DNA of 40,983 nucleotides from Nitriliruptoraceae bacterium (GTDB taxonomy: Bacteria > Actinomycetota > Nitriliruptoria > Nitriliruptorales > Nitriliruptoraceae), in NCBI GenBank assembly GCA_003558435.1, contig PWLR01000228.1, positions 1 through 40,983 of the forward strand, read 5' to 3'. The notes below the pieces were generated by a model, which saw only the letters and a list, made by a program, of their open reading frames with translations, was not told where the DNA came from and did not search any database. Position 1 is the first letter of the stretch; the number at the start of each line of letters is the position of its first letter. Positions 1 to 7,743 of the stretch are shown here, one piece after another. The position numbers and the translations under genes are program-made.

Positions 1-44
1 ACCAACTCCACGACACACCAACTCCACGACACACCAACTACGGA
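1..44. repeat. 16-bp direct tandem repeat at window edge
   Basis: The unit ACCAACTCCACGACAC occurs twice back to back and is followed by a partial third copy that diverges after ACCAACT. The array may continue left of the window. It ends just upstream of the ribosome binding site of the first gene, so it lies in that gene's leader or promoter region. No function can be read from it. Confidence 0.75.
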
Positions 45-59
45 CCAGGAGACGAAGAC

Positions 60-491
60 GTGGCGAGGCACGCAGCAGAAGCCGACGTCGGTCCCGGCGA
101 GGCCGGGGTCTTCGACGACCGACCGACCTCCGAGGTCGTGGCCTCGCTGGTCACCAACCTCCAAGGGTTGGTCAAGACCGAGGTGGAGCTCGCGAAGCTC
201 GAGATCACCGACATCGTCAAGGACAAGGCGGTCGGTATCGGCCTGGCCTTGGCGGGCGCACTGTTCGGTCTGTACATCCTGGCGTTCATCGGTGTGACCG
301 GCGCCAACGCCTTCATGCTCATCGTCTCGCCCTGGTTGGCGTGGTTGATCATCACCGGCATCTACACGCTGATCGCCATCGTGTTGCTCCTGGTCGCGAA
401 GCGGCTGCTCAGCAAGCCGGTGGTGCCTCAAGCGACCAAGAACGAGATCGACGTGACCAAGGACTGGGCGAAGGATCAGGTGCAGCCATGA
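60..491 (+). CDS. Phage holin family (YqjE/holin superfamily III-like) membrane protein
   Basis: The protein has 143 residues. An N-terminal region of about 50 residues carries a polar helix (TSEVVASLVTNLQGLVKTEV), followed by two hydrophobic segments near residues 57-80 and 85-113 and a short basic/polar tail. This is the layout of the actinobacterial phage-holin-family/YqjE proteins, which are chromosomal membrane proteins and not evidence of a prophage. The start is GTG with GGAG about 8 bases upstream. Its stop overlaps the next gene's start (ATGA), so the two are translationally coupled. The cellular role of the family is not established; an envelope function is likely. Confidence 0.8.
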   Translation: MARHAAEADVGPGEAGVFDDRPTSEVVASLVTNLQGLVKTEVELAKLEITDIVKDKAVGIGLALAGALFGLYILAFIGVTGANAFMLIVSPWLAWLIITGIYTLIAIVLLLVAKRLLSKPVVPQATKNEIDVTKDWAKDQVQP

Positions 492-1105
492 GCGAATCGA
501 CGACCGGATCGAACGGATCCACCCGGGCTTCCGGCGAGGGGTCCGGCCCCATGGCCGACTTCAAGGCCGAGGTGGAACGCGTCAAGCACACCGCGGACGA
601 CGTCAAGGCCGAGGTGAAGGCCGCGACCGATGACCGTCGCGGTGGGCCGGCCACGTCGGTGGACGACGCGACCAAGAAGGCCGCCACGCTCCGGGCCGGC
701 ATCGAGCGTGACGTCGCCGCGCTGCGCACCCGTGTCCCCGAGGGCGACGCCGCCAAGCAGCAGGCCGTCGCCAAGGCACGCACGTTCGGCCCCCCCATCG
801 GTGGTGGGATCCTCGCGCTGACCGTGATCATCGCGCTGTTCAAACGCCGGGGGAAACGCAAGCGACAGGACGCGGAGCTACAGGGCCAGGCGTTGGCACT
901 GGCACGGGCGATGGCGCGCATCGAACGCGACGGCCTCGAGACCGACGACGCCGACGGGGGCGGCCGGCTGAAGTGGCTGTTGCTCGGGTCGGCCGCGGCC
1001 GGCGCCGGGTACTACGCATACCGCTCACGCGAGTCGATCGATGTCGACGACGTCTTCGGTGCACCCCAGGACGACCCGCTCCGCCCCCCGGACGTCGTCT
1101 CCTGA
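488..1105 (+). CDS. DUF3618-like membrane protein
   Basis: This 205-residue protein starts at the ATG that overlaps the upstream stop. The first hundred residues are charged and helical (repeated KAEV/DDVKAE segments), then a hydrophobic segment near residues 100-118 (GGGILALTVIIALF) is followed at once by the basic run KRRGKRKR, and a second short hydrophobic segment lies near 161-178. The arrangement resembles DUF3618 proteins, which commonly follow holin-family genes in Actinobacteria. The family match is from recall of the pattern, so only moderately sure. Function unknown; it probably works at the membrane with its coupled neighbour. Confidence 0.65.
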   Translation: MSESTTGSNGSTRASGEGSGPMADFKAEVERVKHTADDVKAEVKAATDDRRGGPATSVDDATKKAATLRAGIERDVAALRTRVPEGDAAKQQAVAKARTFGPPIGGGILALTVIIALFKRRGKRKRQDAELQGQALALARAMARIERDGLETDDADGGGRLKWLLLGSAAAGAGYYAYRSRESIDVDDVFGAPQDDPLRPPDVVS

Positions 1106-1115
1106 CCCGCCGCGT

Positions 1116-1144
1116 CCCCGGTCCCGCCTCGGGTTGCACCGGGG
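1116..1144. terminator. Candidate hairpin between convergent genes
   Basis: CCCCGGT (1116-1122) pairs with ACCGGGG (1138-1144), and inside it CCCG pairs with CGGG. It sits between two convergent genes and has no U-tract, as usual for GC-rich actinobacteria. Weak on its own; position is the main support. Confidence 0.35.
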
Positions 1145-1177
1145 TCGCGACCACGCCCGCCGACCCGCCGATACCGA

Positions 1178-2350
1178 TCAGTCGAGGTCGCTGGCGTCCC
1201 CGCCCAACCCGCTGACGATGCTGCGGGCGTTGAGTCGCATCATCTCGAGGTAGGAGTGTTCCGGCTCGCCGGGCTCGCCGGGGAGCACGTCGTCGGAGAG
1301 GTCGTCCACGTAGGTCGCGTCGGTCTCTTCGGCGATGGTCTCGAGCACCGGGGTCGGGAACACCTCGCTGCCGAAGACCGTCGGGACCTCCAGCTCGCGG
1401 ATCTGATCGATCAGGGCCCGGAGTTCACCTGCCGACGGTTCCGAGAAGTCAGCCGGCTGGATCGCGGTCGCGAACGTCAGGTCGTAGTCGCGGGCGAAGT
1501 AGCTCCATGCGTCGTGATAGGTCACCAACCCCCGGTCGTCGTCGGGGATGGTCGCCGCGGCTGCCGTGATCCGGTCATCGAGGTCGCCGAGTTGCCCGCG
1601 GTAGGCGGCCGCGTTGGCGGCGTAGTACTCCGCTCCGTCGGGATCGAGCTCGCTGAGCTCCGCGGCGATGCCGTCGACCATCGATGCCGCGTTGCGCACG
1701 GAGGTCCACACGTGCGGATTCGGCCCGAGCTCGTCATCACCGTGCGCGTGGCCCTGATCGTCATCGCCGTGCGCGTGGCCCTGACCGTCATCGCCGTGCG
1801 CGTGGCCCTGATCGTCATCGCCATGCGCGTGCCCCTGATCATCATCGCCATGCGCGTGGCCCTGACCGTCATCGCCATGCGAGTGATCGAACACCAGGTC
1901 TTGATCCGCCAGCATCTCTTCACCCAGCAGCACGATGGGCGCGCCGTCGGGAAGGTTCTCGCGCGCGAGCCTGAGCGCGCCGTCGTTCAGGGTGAGCCCG
2001 ACACCGACGTAGGCATCCGCCTCGCTGAGGGAGACCACGTCCTGCGGGCGGGGTTCGTAGGTGTGGGCGTCGGCGCCCGGGGGCACCAGTGAGGTCACGA
2101 CGACCCGGTCGCCGCCGACGACCGCCACCAGATCCGCGATCGGCGCCACCGTCGCCACGACCGCCAGTTCTCTGACCTCCGAGGCGGACCCGGCCGACGT
2201 CTCGAGGTCCTCATCGACGTCCCGTGAGGCAGCCTCGTCGGCGGCACCGTCACCAGGATCGCCGTCGCCACCGGCGAGGCCTCCGCATGCGGCCAGCAGC
2301 AACGCCAGCACGGACACCGCCATCGGGGTCAGGGATCGAGCCGTCCTCAC
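1178..2350 (-). CDS. znuA: Zinc/manganese ABC transporter substrate-binding lipoprotein (ZnuA-like)
   Basis: This is the metal-binding lipoprotein of an ABC importer (cluster A-I family). The chosen GTG start, with AAGAGGTG upstream, gives a signal peptide with lipobox LLAAC (Cys22). An acidic linker follows, then the family landmarks: ADAHTYEP, NPHVW, TYHDAWSY and EHSYLEMMRLN, which carry the likely metal-ligand histidines. Between the first two lies a His-rich loop (about residues 154-206) made of five GHAHGDD units after one HSHGDD unit. Such a loop is typical of zinc-specific members, so zinc is the best guess and manganese is possible. The gene follows the permease gene after a 183-bp gap containing its own promoter. 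An upstream in-frame extension to 2488 lacks a signal-peptide layout and was not used. Confidence 0.88.
   Translation of the reverse strand: MRTARSLTPMAVSVLALLLAACGGLAGGDGDPGDGAADEAASRDVDEDLETSAGSASEVRELAVVATVAPIADLVAVVGGDRVVVTSLVPPGADAHTYEPRPQDVVSLSEADAYVGVGLTLNDGALRLARENLPDGAPIVLLGEEMLADQDLVFDHSHGDDGQGHAHGDDDQGHAHGDDDQGHAHGDDGQGHAHGDDDQGHAHGDDELGPNPHVWTSVRNAASMVDGIAAELSELDPDGAEYYAANAAAYRGQLGDLDDRITAAAATIPDDDRGLVTYHDAWSYFARDYDLTFATAIQPADFSEPSAGELRALIDQIRELEVPTVFGSEVFPTPVLETIAEETDATYVDDLSDDVLPGEPGEPEHSYLEMMRLNARSIVSGLGGDASDLD
1734..1890 (-). repeat. 27-bp in-frame tandem repeats encoding the His-rich loop
   Basis: Near-identical 27-bp units coding for GHAHGDD(D/G)Q are repeated about five times, with a sixth diverged unit (HSHGDD) at the N-terminal end. 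Units differ mainly at single third-position bases and at the D/G codon. Repeat number is likely to vary between strains by slippage or recombination, altering the number of metal-binding histidines. Confidence 0.85.
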
Positions 2351-2456
2351 GCCGCACCTCTTCGTCGCTGGAGCGCTCGGCGGGCTCCGGCCCGCCGCTT
2401 CCCGCCGACCGCTGTACCGAGCGCGATCGACGGTCCTGCCGATCCGCTGTCGCCTA

Positions 2457-2508
2457 CCACGGGATCCCGTGGGCGGATCATGGTACAACTGCGAACCGTT
2501 CGCATCAA
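2457..2508 (-). promoter_or_regulatory. Promoter and palindromes upstream of znuA-like gene
   Basis: On the minus strand a -35-like TTGATG (complement of 2503-2508) and a -10-like TACCAT (2480-2485) are exactly 17 bp apart. The spacer holds a perfect 13-bp palindrome, GCGAACGGTTCGC (2491-2503), and a perfect 16-bp palindrome, CCACGGGATCCCGTGG (2457-2472), lies at the expected transcription start. A repressor at either site would block initiation. Neither sequence resembles the AT-rich Zur box, so the regulator is unknown. Confidence 0.5.
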
Positions 2509-2533
2509 CGGTAGCGGTCCGCTGGTGTCGTGG

Positions 2534-3487
2534 TCACCGGTGAGCGGCTGTGCGGTTCGCCGAGGACGGGACCGGGCCACCATCGGACCCCGCTCCCCGA
2601 CCGTCACGACCGCCCCGACCGCCACGATCGCCGTCGTCGCCCGCATGTTCCCGGGTGACCCGGCGGCGGCCGGCGTTCGCGGTCACCGCCGTGACCCCGA
2701 ACACGACCACGAACAACGCGGCTCCGGTCAACACGATGGTGGGACCGCTGGGGACGTCCACGTAGAAGGAGCCGTAGAGCCCGACGATGCTGGACACGGT
2801 TCCGATGCCGGTCGCGAGCCACAACGTGGCCCCGAAGGACCGCGTCACCAATCTGGCGATCGCGGCCGGGATCACCACCGCCGCGGCGATCAGGAGCACC
2901 CCGAGCACCCGGACCGAGGCGACCACGACCGCGGCGGTGATCAGGCTGAACAACAACTCGATGAGTTCGGTACGCACCCCGTGCACTCCGGCGACCTCGG
3001 GATCGAAGGTGGTGAACACCAACCGCTTGTAGAGCGTGACCAGCAACCCGAGGAACGCAACGCCGACACCGCCGGCGACCCACAGGTCGGTCCGGTCGAC
3101 CCCCAGGATGTTGCCGAACAGCAGCGCCTCGACGTTGATCCGCGTGGGGACCACCGACAGGGTGCCGACCCCGATGGCGAAGATGGCGGTCGTGACGATG
3201 CCGATGGCCGCGTCGGCGTGCAGGCCCCGCCGCCGACCGACCCGGTCGATGAGCACCGCCGAGACCACGGTCGCCGCGACCGCGCCGACGTACAGGTCCA
3301 ACCCGAACGCGACCCCGACCGCGACACCACCGACGACCGAGTGCGCGAGTCCGTGCCCGATGTAGCTCATGCGTCGCAGGACGACGAACACCGACAGGGC
3401 TCCGCACATCGCCCCGATCAACACCCCGGCGATCATCGCGCGACCGAAGAACGCGTACTGGAACGGCTCCAGCAGCCAGGCGCTCAC
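2534..3487 (-). CDS. znuB: Metal ABC transporter permease (ZnuB-like)
   Basis: This 317-residue polytopic membrane protein has about eight or nine hydrophobic segments. It carries the cluster A-I permease pattern: an early IGAMCGALSVFVVLRRMSYIGHGLAHSVVGG stretch, a central LLFGNILGV segment, and later VASVRVLGVLLIAAAVVIPAA. It forms the channel of the zinc/manganese importer with the ATPase encoded just upstream. The GTG start overlaps the ATPase stop (GTGA), so the two are translationally coupled. The last 45 or so residues are a Gly/Arg/Asp-rich low-complexity tail that is unusual for the family and probably cytoplasmic. Confidence 0.9.
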   Translation of the reverse strand: MSAWLLEPFQYAFFGRAMIAGVLIGAMCGALSVFVVLRRMSYIGHGLAHSVVGGVAVGVAFGLDLYVGAVAATVVSAVLIDRVGRRRGLHADAAIGIVTTAIFAIGVGTLSVVPTRINVEALLFGNILGVDRTDLWVAGGVGVAFLGLLVTLYKRLVFTTFDPEVAGVHGVRTELIELLFSLITAAVVVASVRVLGVLLIAAAVVIPAAIARLVTRSFGATLWLATGIGTVSSIVGLYGSFYVDVPSGPTIVLTGAALFVVVFGVTAVTANAGRRRVTREHAGDDGDRGGRGGRDGRGAGSDGGPVPSSANRTAAHR

Positions 3488-4461
3488 GGCCAGAGTTCCC
3501 CGTCGGCCCCGGAGGCCTCGACGGCGTGGGGTCCGACCGGATGTATGGAACGGACCGACCGGGGCGAGAGGTCCAGGTCGTCGGCGTCGACGACCACGGT
3601 CCGACCCCGGTCGTGCAGGATCCGCATGGGAGCACCGTAGGTCCGCTCCAGCGACGTCGGTGTCAGCACCTCGTTGGGATCGCCGTCGGCCGTGATCCCG
3701 CCGTTCATGCAGACGATGCGTGGCAGGTGGGATGCGACGAAGTTCAGGTCGTGGGTGGTGAGCACGATGGTCAGGCCGCGGGCGTTGAGCTCGCCCAGGG
3801 CGGCGAGCACCTCGCGCCGGGTCGCGAGGTCCACCCCGGAGGTCGGCTCGTCGAGCAGGAGCAGCTCACACCGGCGGTGCAGCGCGCGGGCGAGGAACAT
3901 GCGCTGCCGCTGACCGCCGGACAGCTCGCGGATGCGCCGCCGGTGCAGGCCGCTGAGGCCGAGCTGATCGAGGACTTCGCGCGCTCGTGCCCGTTCACGC
4001 CGCGAGAACCACGGCACCGCACGGCTTGAGGTCGCGTCGCCGAGCAGGACCACCTGTTCCACCGTCAGCGGGAAGTCCCAGTCGATGCCCTCCAGTTGCG
4101 GGACGTACCCGACACCGACCGGCGCACGTCCGGACCGGATGGCGCGACCCAGCACCTCGATGCGACCGTGGTAGCGGTCCGCACGCCCGGTCAACAGGCG
4201 GAGCAAGGTGGTCTTGCCCGCCCCGGACGGTCCCACGACCCCGAGCAGCTCACCGCGAGCGACCTCGAGACTCAACGCGGACAACACCGTCGTCGCGCCG
4301 TACCCCGCCGCGACGTCCTCGAGCATCACGGCGACGTCGGCCTCTCGCAGCATCGGAGCGGTCGCAGGGCCCCCGGAGCGCTCGTGCGCGGGATCGGCCG
4401 ACGAGACGGCCACCTGACTGGCCACGGCCAGGGGCGTGAGCGGGTCGGGCGAAGCGGACAC
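3484..4461 (-). CDS. znuC: Metal ABC transporter ATP-binding protein (ZnuC-like)
   Basis: This is the nucleotide-binding subunit of the metal importer. Walker A is GPSGAGKTT, the Q-loop region is VGYVPQLEGIDWDFPLTVEQVV (typical for metal-type ATPases), the signature is LSGGQRQR, Walker B is LLLLDEP and the H-loop is TTHD. The GTG start at 4461 was chosen because GGAG lies 8 bases upstream; it gives a 36-residue polar N-terminal extension. An ATG at 4353 would give a more conventional N-terminus but has no clear ribosome binding site. It is the first gene of the operon and is divergent from the deacetylase gene. Confidence 0.87.
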   Translation of the reverse strand: MSASPDPLTPLAVASQVAVSSADPAHERSGGPATAPMLREADVAVMLEDVAAGYGATTVLSALSLEVARGELLGVVGPSGAGKTTLLRLLTGRADRYHGRIEVLGRAIRSGRAPVGVGYVPQLEGIDWDFPLTVEQVVLLGDATSSRAVPWFSRRERARAREVLDQLGLSGLHRRRIRELSGGQRQRMFLARALHRRCELLLLDEPTSGVDLATRREVLAALGELNARGLTIVLTTHDLNFVASHLPRIVCMNGGITADGDPNEVLTPTSLERTYGAPMRILHDRGRTVVVDADDLDLSPRSVRSIHPVGPHAVEASGADGELWP

Positions 4462-4495
4462 GGTGAGGACTCCGGTGGGCGAGTTCGCCGCGGTT

Positions 4496-4514
4496 GCTGC
4501 GAGCTGTTCGCAGC
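4496..4514. promoter_or_regulatory. Inverted repeat in divergent znu / deacetylase promoter region
   Basis: GCTGCGA (4496-4502) and TCGCAGC (4508-4514) form a perfect 7-bp inverted repeat around GCTGT, in the 183-bp region between the divergent transporter and deacetylase genes. The size and symmetry fit a dimeric repressor site that could control both directions. The binding protein is unknown. Confidence 0.4.
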
Positions 4515-4644
4515 TTACGTTCCCCGGGGACAGCCCGCCGGTCCACTCGACCGCCTCGACCCGCACCCGAGCCGGCGAGGTGCCGGACCGCTCTCGCGCC
4601 GGACCCGTGCCCCTATCGTGCGGGCCCTCGCACAGGAGTCCGCC

Positions 4645-5727
4645 ATGCACGATGTCCCGGCTACCGCGCACCAGGTCCCCGTGGTGGTCGACGACACCCA
4701 CCGCGCCCACGACCCGGCCTACGAGCTCAACGCGGGCCGCGAGGTGCGACCCCGCCCCGAACGCCCGGTGCGGGTGGATGCCATCCACGAAGCGCTCGCG
4801 GCGGCCGGACACCCACTGCTTCCTGCCCGGCACTTCGACGACCAGGCGCTACTCGCGGTGCACCATCCCGGGATGGTCGCCTTCCTACGGGACGGCTACG
4901 ACGCCTGGCGTGCGGCCGGAGGACCCGAGGTCATGCTCCCCGACACCTTCGCCTCCCCGAGGTGGGCCCGGGGCGGTCGGATCAGCGCTTCACCGCTCGG
5001 AGCGCTCGGGTGGTGGTGCTTCGACACCGCGACCCCACTGGTCGCCGGCTCCTACGCCGCCGGGCGTGCCGCCGTGGACATCGCCCTGACGGGTGCCGAG
5101 CTGGTGGCTGCCGGGCGTCCGGTCGTCTACGGCCTGACCCGTCCGCCCGGCCACCACGCCGGGCCCGACTACTTCGGTGGGTTCTGCCTGTTCAACCATG
5201 CGGCGGTCGCGGCCCGGTCGCTGACCGCCGGTGGGCGGGTCGCGGTGCTCGACATCGACGTTCACCACGGCAACGGCACCCAGGACGTGTTCTGGGAGGA
5301 CGACCAGGTGTTGTACGTCTCGCTCCATGGCGACCCCGACCACCTGTTCCCGTTCTTCTCCGGGTTCTCGGACGAACGAGGCGGCTCCGCCGGCCGGGAC
5401 ACGACTCGCAACCTGCCGCTCGGTTCCGGCACGGGCGACGTCGCCTACCTCGATGCGCTGAGGGTCGCGTGCGAGTTGATCGAGGCGTTCGATCCCGCCA
5501 CGCTCGTGGTCTCCCTGGGGCTGGACGCCTCCGAGCACGACCCGTTGGGCTCGCTCGCCCTGACCCGGGACGGATACGCCGGTGCCGGAGCGATGATCAC
5601 GGCATTGGACCGCCCGACCCTGCTACTGCAGGAGGGTGGGTATGCGGTCGACCATCTCGGCCAGCTGGCCACCACCGTGCTCGGACCCTTCGCGGATCGC
5701 ACGGCCCCCCGGAGAGGCGGCCACTGA
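4645..5727 (+). CDS. Histone deacetylase / acetylpolyamine amidohydrolase family protein
   Basis: This 360-residue protein belongs to the zinc-dependent arginase/deacetylase superfamily. Visible motifs are RPPGHHAGPDYFGGFCLFNH (tandem catalytic His pair), DIDVHHGNGTQDVFW (two zinc ligands, Asp and His), SLGLDASEHDPLG (third zinc ligand Asp) and LLQEGGY with the active-site Tyr. These fit class II-like bacterial deacylases and acetylpolyamine amidohydrolases, which remove acetyl groups from polyamines or other small amines in the cytoplasm. The substrate cannot be fixed from sequence. The ATG has AGGAG six bases upstream. The gene is divergent from the zinc importer operon and shares its promoter region, which fits a zinc-requiring enzyme. 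Confidence 0.88.
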   Translation: MHDVPATAHQVPVVVDDTHRAHDPAYELNAGREVRPRPERPVRVDAIHEALAAAGHPLLPARHFDDQALLAVHHPGMVAFLRDGYDAWRAAGGPEVMLPDTFASPRWARGGRISASPLGALGWWCFDTATPLVAGSYAAGRAAVDIALTGAELVAAGRPVVYGLTRPPGHHAGPDYFGGFCLFNHAAVAARSLTAGGRVAVLDIDVHHGNGTQDVFWEDDQVLYVSLHGDPDHLFPFFSGFSDERGGSAGRDTTRNLPLGSGTGDVAYLDALRVACELIEAFDPATLVVSLGLDASEHDPLGSLALTRDGYAGAGAMITALDRPTLLLQEGGYAVDHLGQLATTVLGPFADRTAPRRGGH

Positions 5728-5766
5728 GACCGCGGGGCTCCGAGGACCGGCTCAGCGGATCGGGGC

Positions 5767-6651
5767 TCAGGCGGTCGTGGCCTTGCGGACCACGATGCCG
5801 GGAAGGATGCCGCGCTCGACGATCCGACTCACGATCGGTTCCATCGTGGCCTCGAGCTGGGCCGTCGCCTCGGCACCGAAGGCCACCCATGGCGGCGCGG
5901 CCAGGGCATCGGTCCGCGCTTCGATGTGGTCACGCAACTGCGTGCCGGCCTCGGTCAGCGCGCCCTCGGCGGTCAGCAGTCCGCGCTCGTTCATCCGACC
6001 GACGGCCGCATCCCATTCCGGATCCGCGATCCCACGGACAGCACCCATGATGGCCCGCAGCTTGTCGCTGTCCCCCCGGGCGATGAGGTGGCATTGGACA
6101 CCGTCGAGTTCTGCGTCGATCAGACACGCCAGATGGCCGTCGCCACGGGATTCGCGCACGACGGTCGCTCCCTGCCACAACCGCACGGCTGGATCCTCGT
6201 GCCACGGCACGCTGGACCAGGCAGCAGCCAGTGCCCGACCGACGATGGGGTGCAGCAGCGCGAGTTCCCGCAGCAACTCCGCCGCACGCGCGACCTCGTC
6301 CTCGACGTCGGCCAGGATGTCGCGCAGGAGCGCACCGAGGGCATCGAGGCTCGTCTGGAGCACCGTGGTCGGCGAGGCGATCGACCAGGCCAGCGGCAAC
6401 GCCTGCGCGATCATCGCCGGCGAGAACCCGTAGAACATCGCCGAGACCGGCTCCGGACCGACCGGACCCAGAGGCGCGCTGCGCGACGCCGTGTAGGCGA
6501 CCATGCGTTCCGCCAACCCGATCTCGGCGTGAGCCGCCAACACCGTCGGTGCGAAGTAGTGCAGGGTGTGGACCGCCTCGATACGCCCCCACATCCGCCG
6601 GGCGGTCGCCCGCGCCGCATCGTCGCTGTCGTGCGCATCCATCGCTGTCAC
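5767..6651 (-). CDS. SCO6745 family conserved actinobacterial protein
   Basis: This soluble protein of 294 residues is mainly alpha-helical. It begins with ARRMWGRIEAVHTLHYFAP and contains FYGFSPAMIAQALPLAWSIASP, a central WQGATVVRESRGDGHLACLIDAELDG segment, and a C-terminal part with WDAAVGRMNERGLLTAEGALTEAG that looks like a winged-helix (wing: GLLTAEGALTEAG). These are hallmarks of the SCO6745 family, widespread in Actinobacteria and without an assigned reaction. The GTG start at 6651 has GGAG 8 bases upstream; an ATG three codons later is also possible. It is divergent from the J-domain gene across a region containing palindromes. Confidence 0.8.
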   Translation of the reverse strand: MTAMDAHDSDDAARATARRMWGRIEAVHTLHYFAPTVLAAHAEIGLAERMVAYTASRSAPLGPVGPEPVSAMFYGFSPAMIAQALPLAWSIASPTTVLQTSLDALGALLRDILADVEDEVARAAELLRELALLHPIVGRALAAAWSSVPWHEDPAVRLWQGATVVRESRGDGHLACLIDAELDGVQCHLIARGDSDKLRAIMGAVRGIADPEWDAAVGRMNERGLLTAEGALTEAGTQLRDHIEARTDALAAPPWVAFGAEATAQLEATMEPIVSRIVERGILPGIVVRKATTA

Positions 6652-6680
6652 GTATCGCTCTCCCATCCGCATCCTCGGGT

Positions 6681-6730
6681 CCGAGACACTCGTCTCGACC
6701 CCGCACCCGGTGGACCACCGGCCGAGACAC
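6681..6730. promoter_or_regulatory. Palindrome flanked by direct repeats in divergent promoter region
   Basis: A perfect 15-bp palindrome CCGGTGG-A-CCACCGG lies at 6707-6721. It is flanked by two copies of CCGAGACAC (6681-6689 and 6722-6730), 41 bp or about four helical turns apart; the left copy is part of an inverted repeat CGAGAC/GTCTCG. The cluster sits between divergent genes and looks like an operator region. Confidence 0.4.
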
Positions 6731-6829
6731 CGTAGACGAGACCCGTCCGTACCCTGCGGCCGGCGTCGACGCCGCGCCCTAGCCGCGGGCGGGCTCACGA
6801 CGAGGCGATGACGACGACCGGAGGACGAG

Positions 6830-7600
6830 GTGTCGGTGAGCAGACCCCCCACTCGCGAAGAGGCGGCGCGCGCCCTGGGCGTGGCCATCACGGCCGACCA
6901 CCAGGCGTGCAAGCAGGCCTACCGGCGTCTCGCACGCGAACACCACCCCGATGTCGGTGGTGACCCCGATCGCTTCCACGTGTTGCAACTCGCCTACGAA
7001 CGTCTCGTCGCCGAGACGAACGGCCCGCCACAGCCGCTCGTCTCGCGCGGGACCCCCTCACGTCCACCGGTGCCCTTCCTCGACGAGACCGAGGTCGCCG
7101 ACCTCGGCAGCATCGATTGGAGCACCACCCTCCCCGAGGGCCGCGTACGGCTCGATCGCGATCGGGTCGCCATCTGGCTGGCCGGAACCACGATCCCCGC
7201 TGGCGAGCCCCGAGAGCCACAGGTCCCCGACCACGGCATGGTCAACGCCTTGACCGCGACCAGTCGCGCCCCGCGATCACGCCTGAACCGTGCGGCCCAT
7301 CTGATGGCGGCGGAACTGACCTCGCGTATCCGGGTCGCCGACGCCTCCGACGATCGCGGACTACCCCTGGTGGCCGTCGAGGTGGTGGCGGCCAACCGTC
7401 GGGCGCGGCGAGCCCTGGACCGCGTGCCCCTGCGCGGCGGATGGGTCCGCACCCGACGTTCGAGCAGCACACTGCTCCGCGCCACCCTCTCTCCCTCGCA
7501 CGACGCGCGCGCCACCGCGGTTCGCGCGACCGAACGACTGGCGGCGCTGCTCGACGAACTGGCCTGGCCGTTGCCGGCATGGACGCTGGAACGCGGATGA
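6830..7600 (+). CDS. J-domain (DnaJ-like) protein
   Basis: The protein has 256 residues. The N-terminal 60-70 residues form a J domain: a helix with EEAARALGVAI, the conserved AYRRLAREHHPD segment with the HPD tripeptide that stimulates the Hsp70 (DnaK) ATPase, and a following helix (FHVLQLAYERLV). The rest has no Gly/Phe region or zinc finger, so this is a type III J-protein, not DnaJ itself. The C-terminal part is Arg-rich and unrecognised; it may bind a client. The start is GTG with GGAGG five bases upstream; a second GTG two codons later is an alternative. Confidence 0.82.
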   Translation: MSVSRPPTREEAARALGVAITADHQACKQAYRRLAREHHPDVGGDPDRFHVLQLAYERLVAETNGPPQPLVSRGTPSRPPVPFLDETEVADLGSIDWSTTLPEGRVRLDRDRVAIWLAGTTIPAGEPREPQVPDHGMVNALTATSRAPRSRLNRAAHLMAAELTSRIRVADASDDRGLPLVAVEVVAANRRARRALDRVPLRGGWVRTRRSSSTLLRATLSPSHDARATAVRATERLAALLDELAWPLPAWTLERG

Positions 7601-7682
7601 CCACGATCGCGTCCGACCGGCCGGGACCGGCCGGGGCCGCCGGTCGGGTGGCCGGACACGTGACCCTTCGACGGGTGGCAGA

Positions 7683-7727
7683 ACGGTACCCACGAGCCGC
7701 TGCGGGCACGAAGCCCGCACGTACCGT
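7683..7727. other. Nested inverted repeats (hairpin) after J-domain gene
   Basis: Outer arms ACGGTAC (7683-7689) and GTACCGT (7721-7727) enclose inner arms TGCGGGC (7701-7707) and GCCCGCA (7713-7719) around ACGAA. The inner stem-loop alone could terminate the J-domain transcript; the outer arms would stack on it with an 11-nt bulge. It lies about 70 bp before the lipoprotein start, so a regulatory role is equally possible. Confidence 0.4.
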
Positions 7728-7743
7728 GGTGCCAGTCCTGCTA

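Noticed and set aside
341-487. N-terminal extension of the DUF3618-like gene
   Set aside because: It runs through the holin-like gene in another frame; the ATG at 488 in an ATGA overlap is the natural start.
60-491. Prophage evidence from a holin-family gene
   Set aside because: No lysin, capsid, integrase or other phage gene is nearby; holin-superfamily proteins of this type are ordinary chromosomal genes in Actinobacteria.
2480-3640. Long plus-strand frame (386 codons) rich in His, Asp, Gly and Arg
   Set aside because: Antisense shadow of the permease gene; composition is typical of an out-of-frame GC-rich read and there is no family motif.
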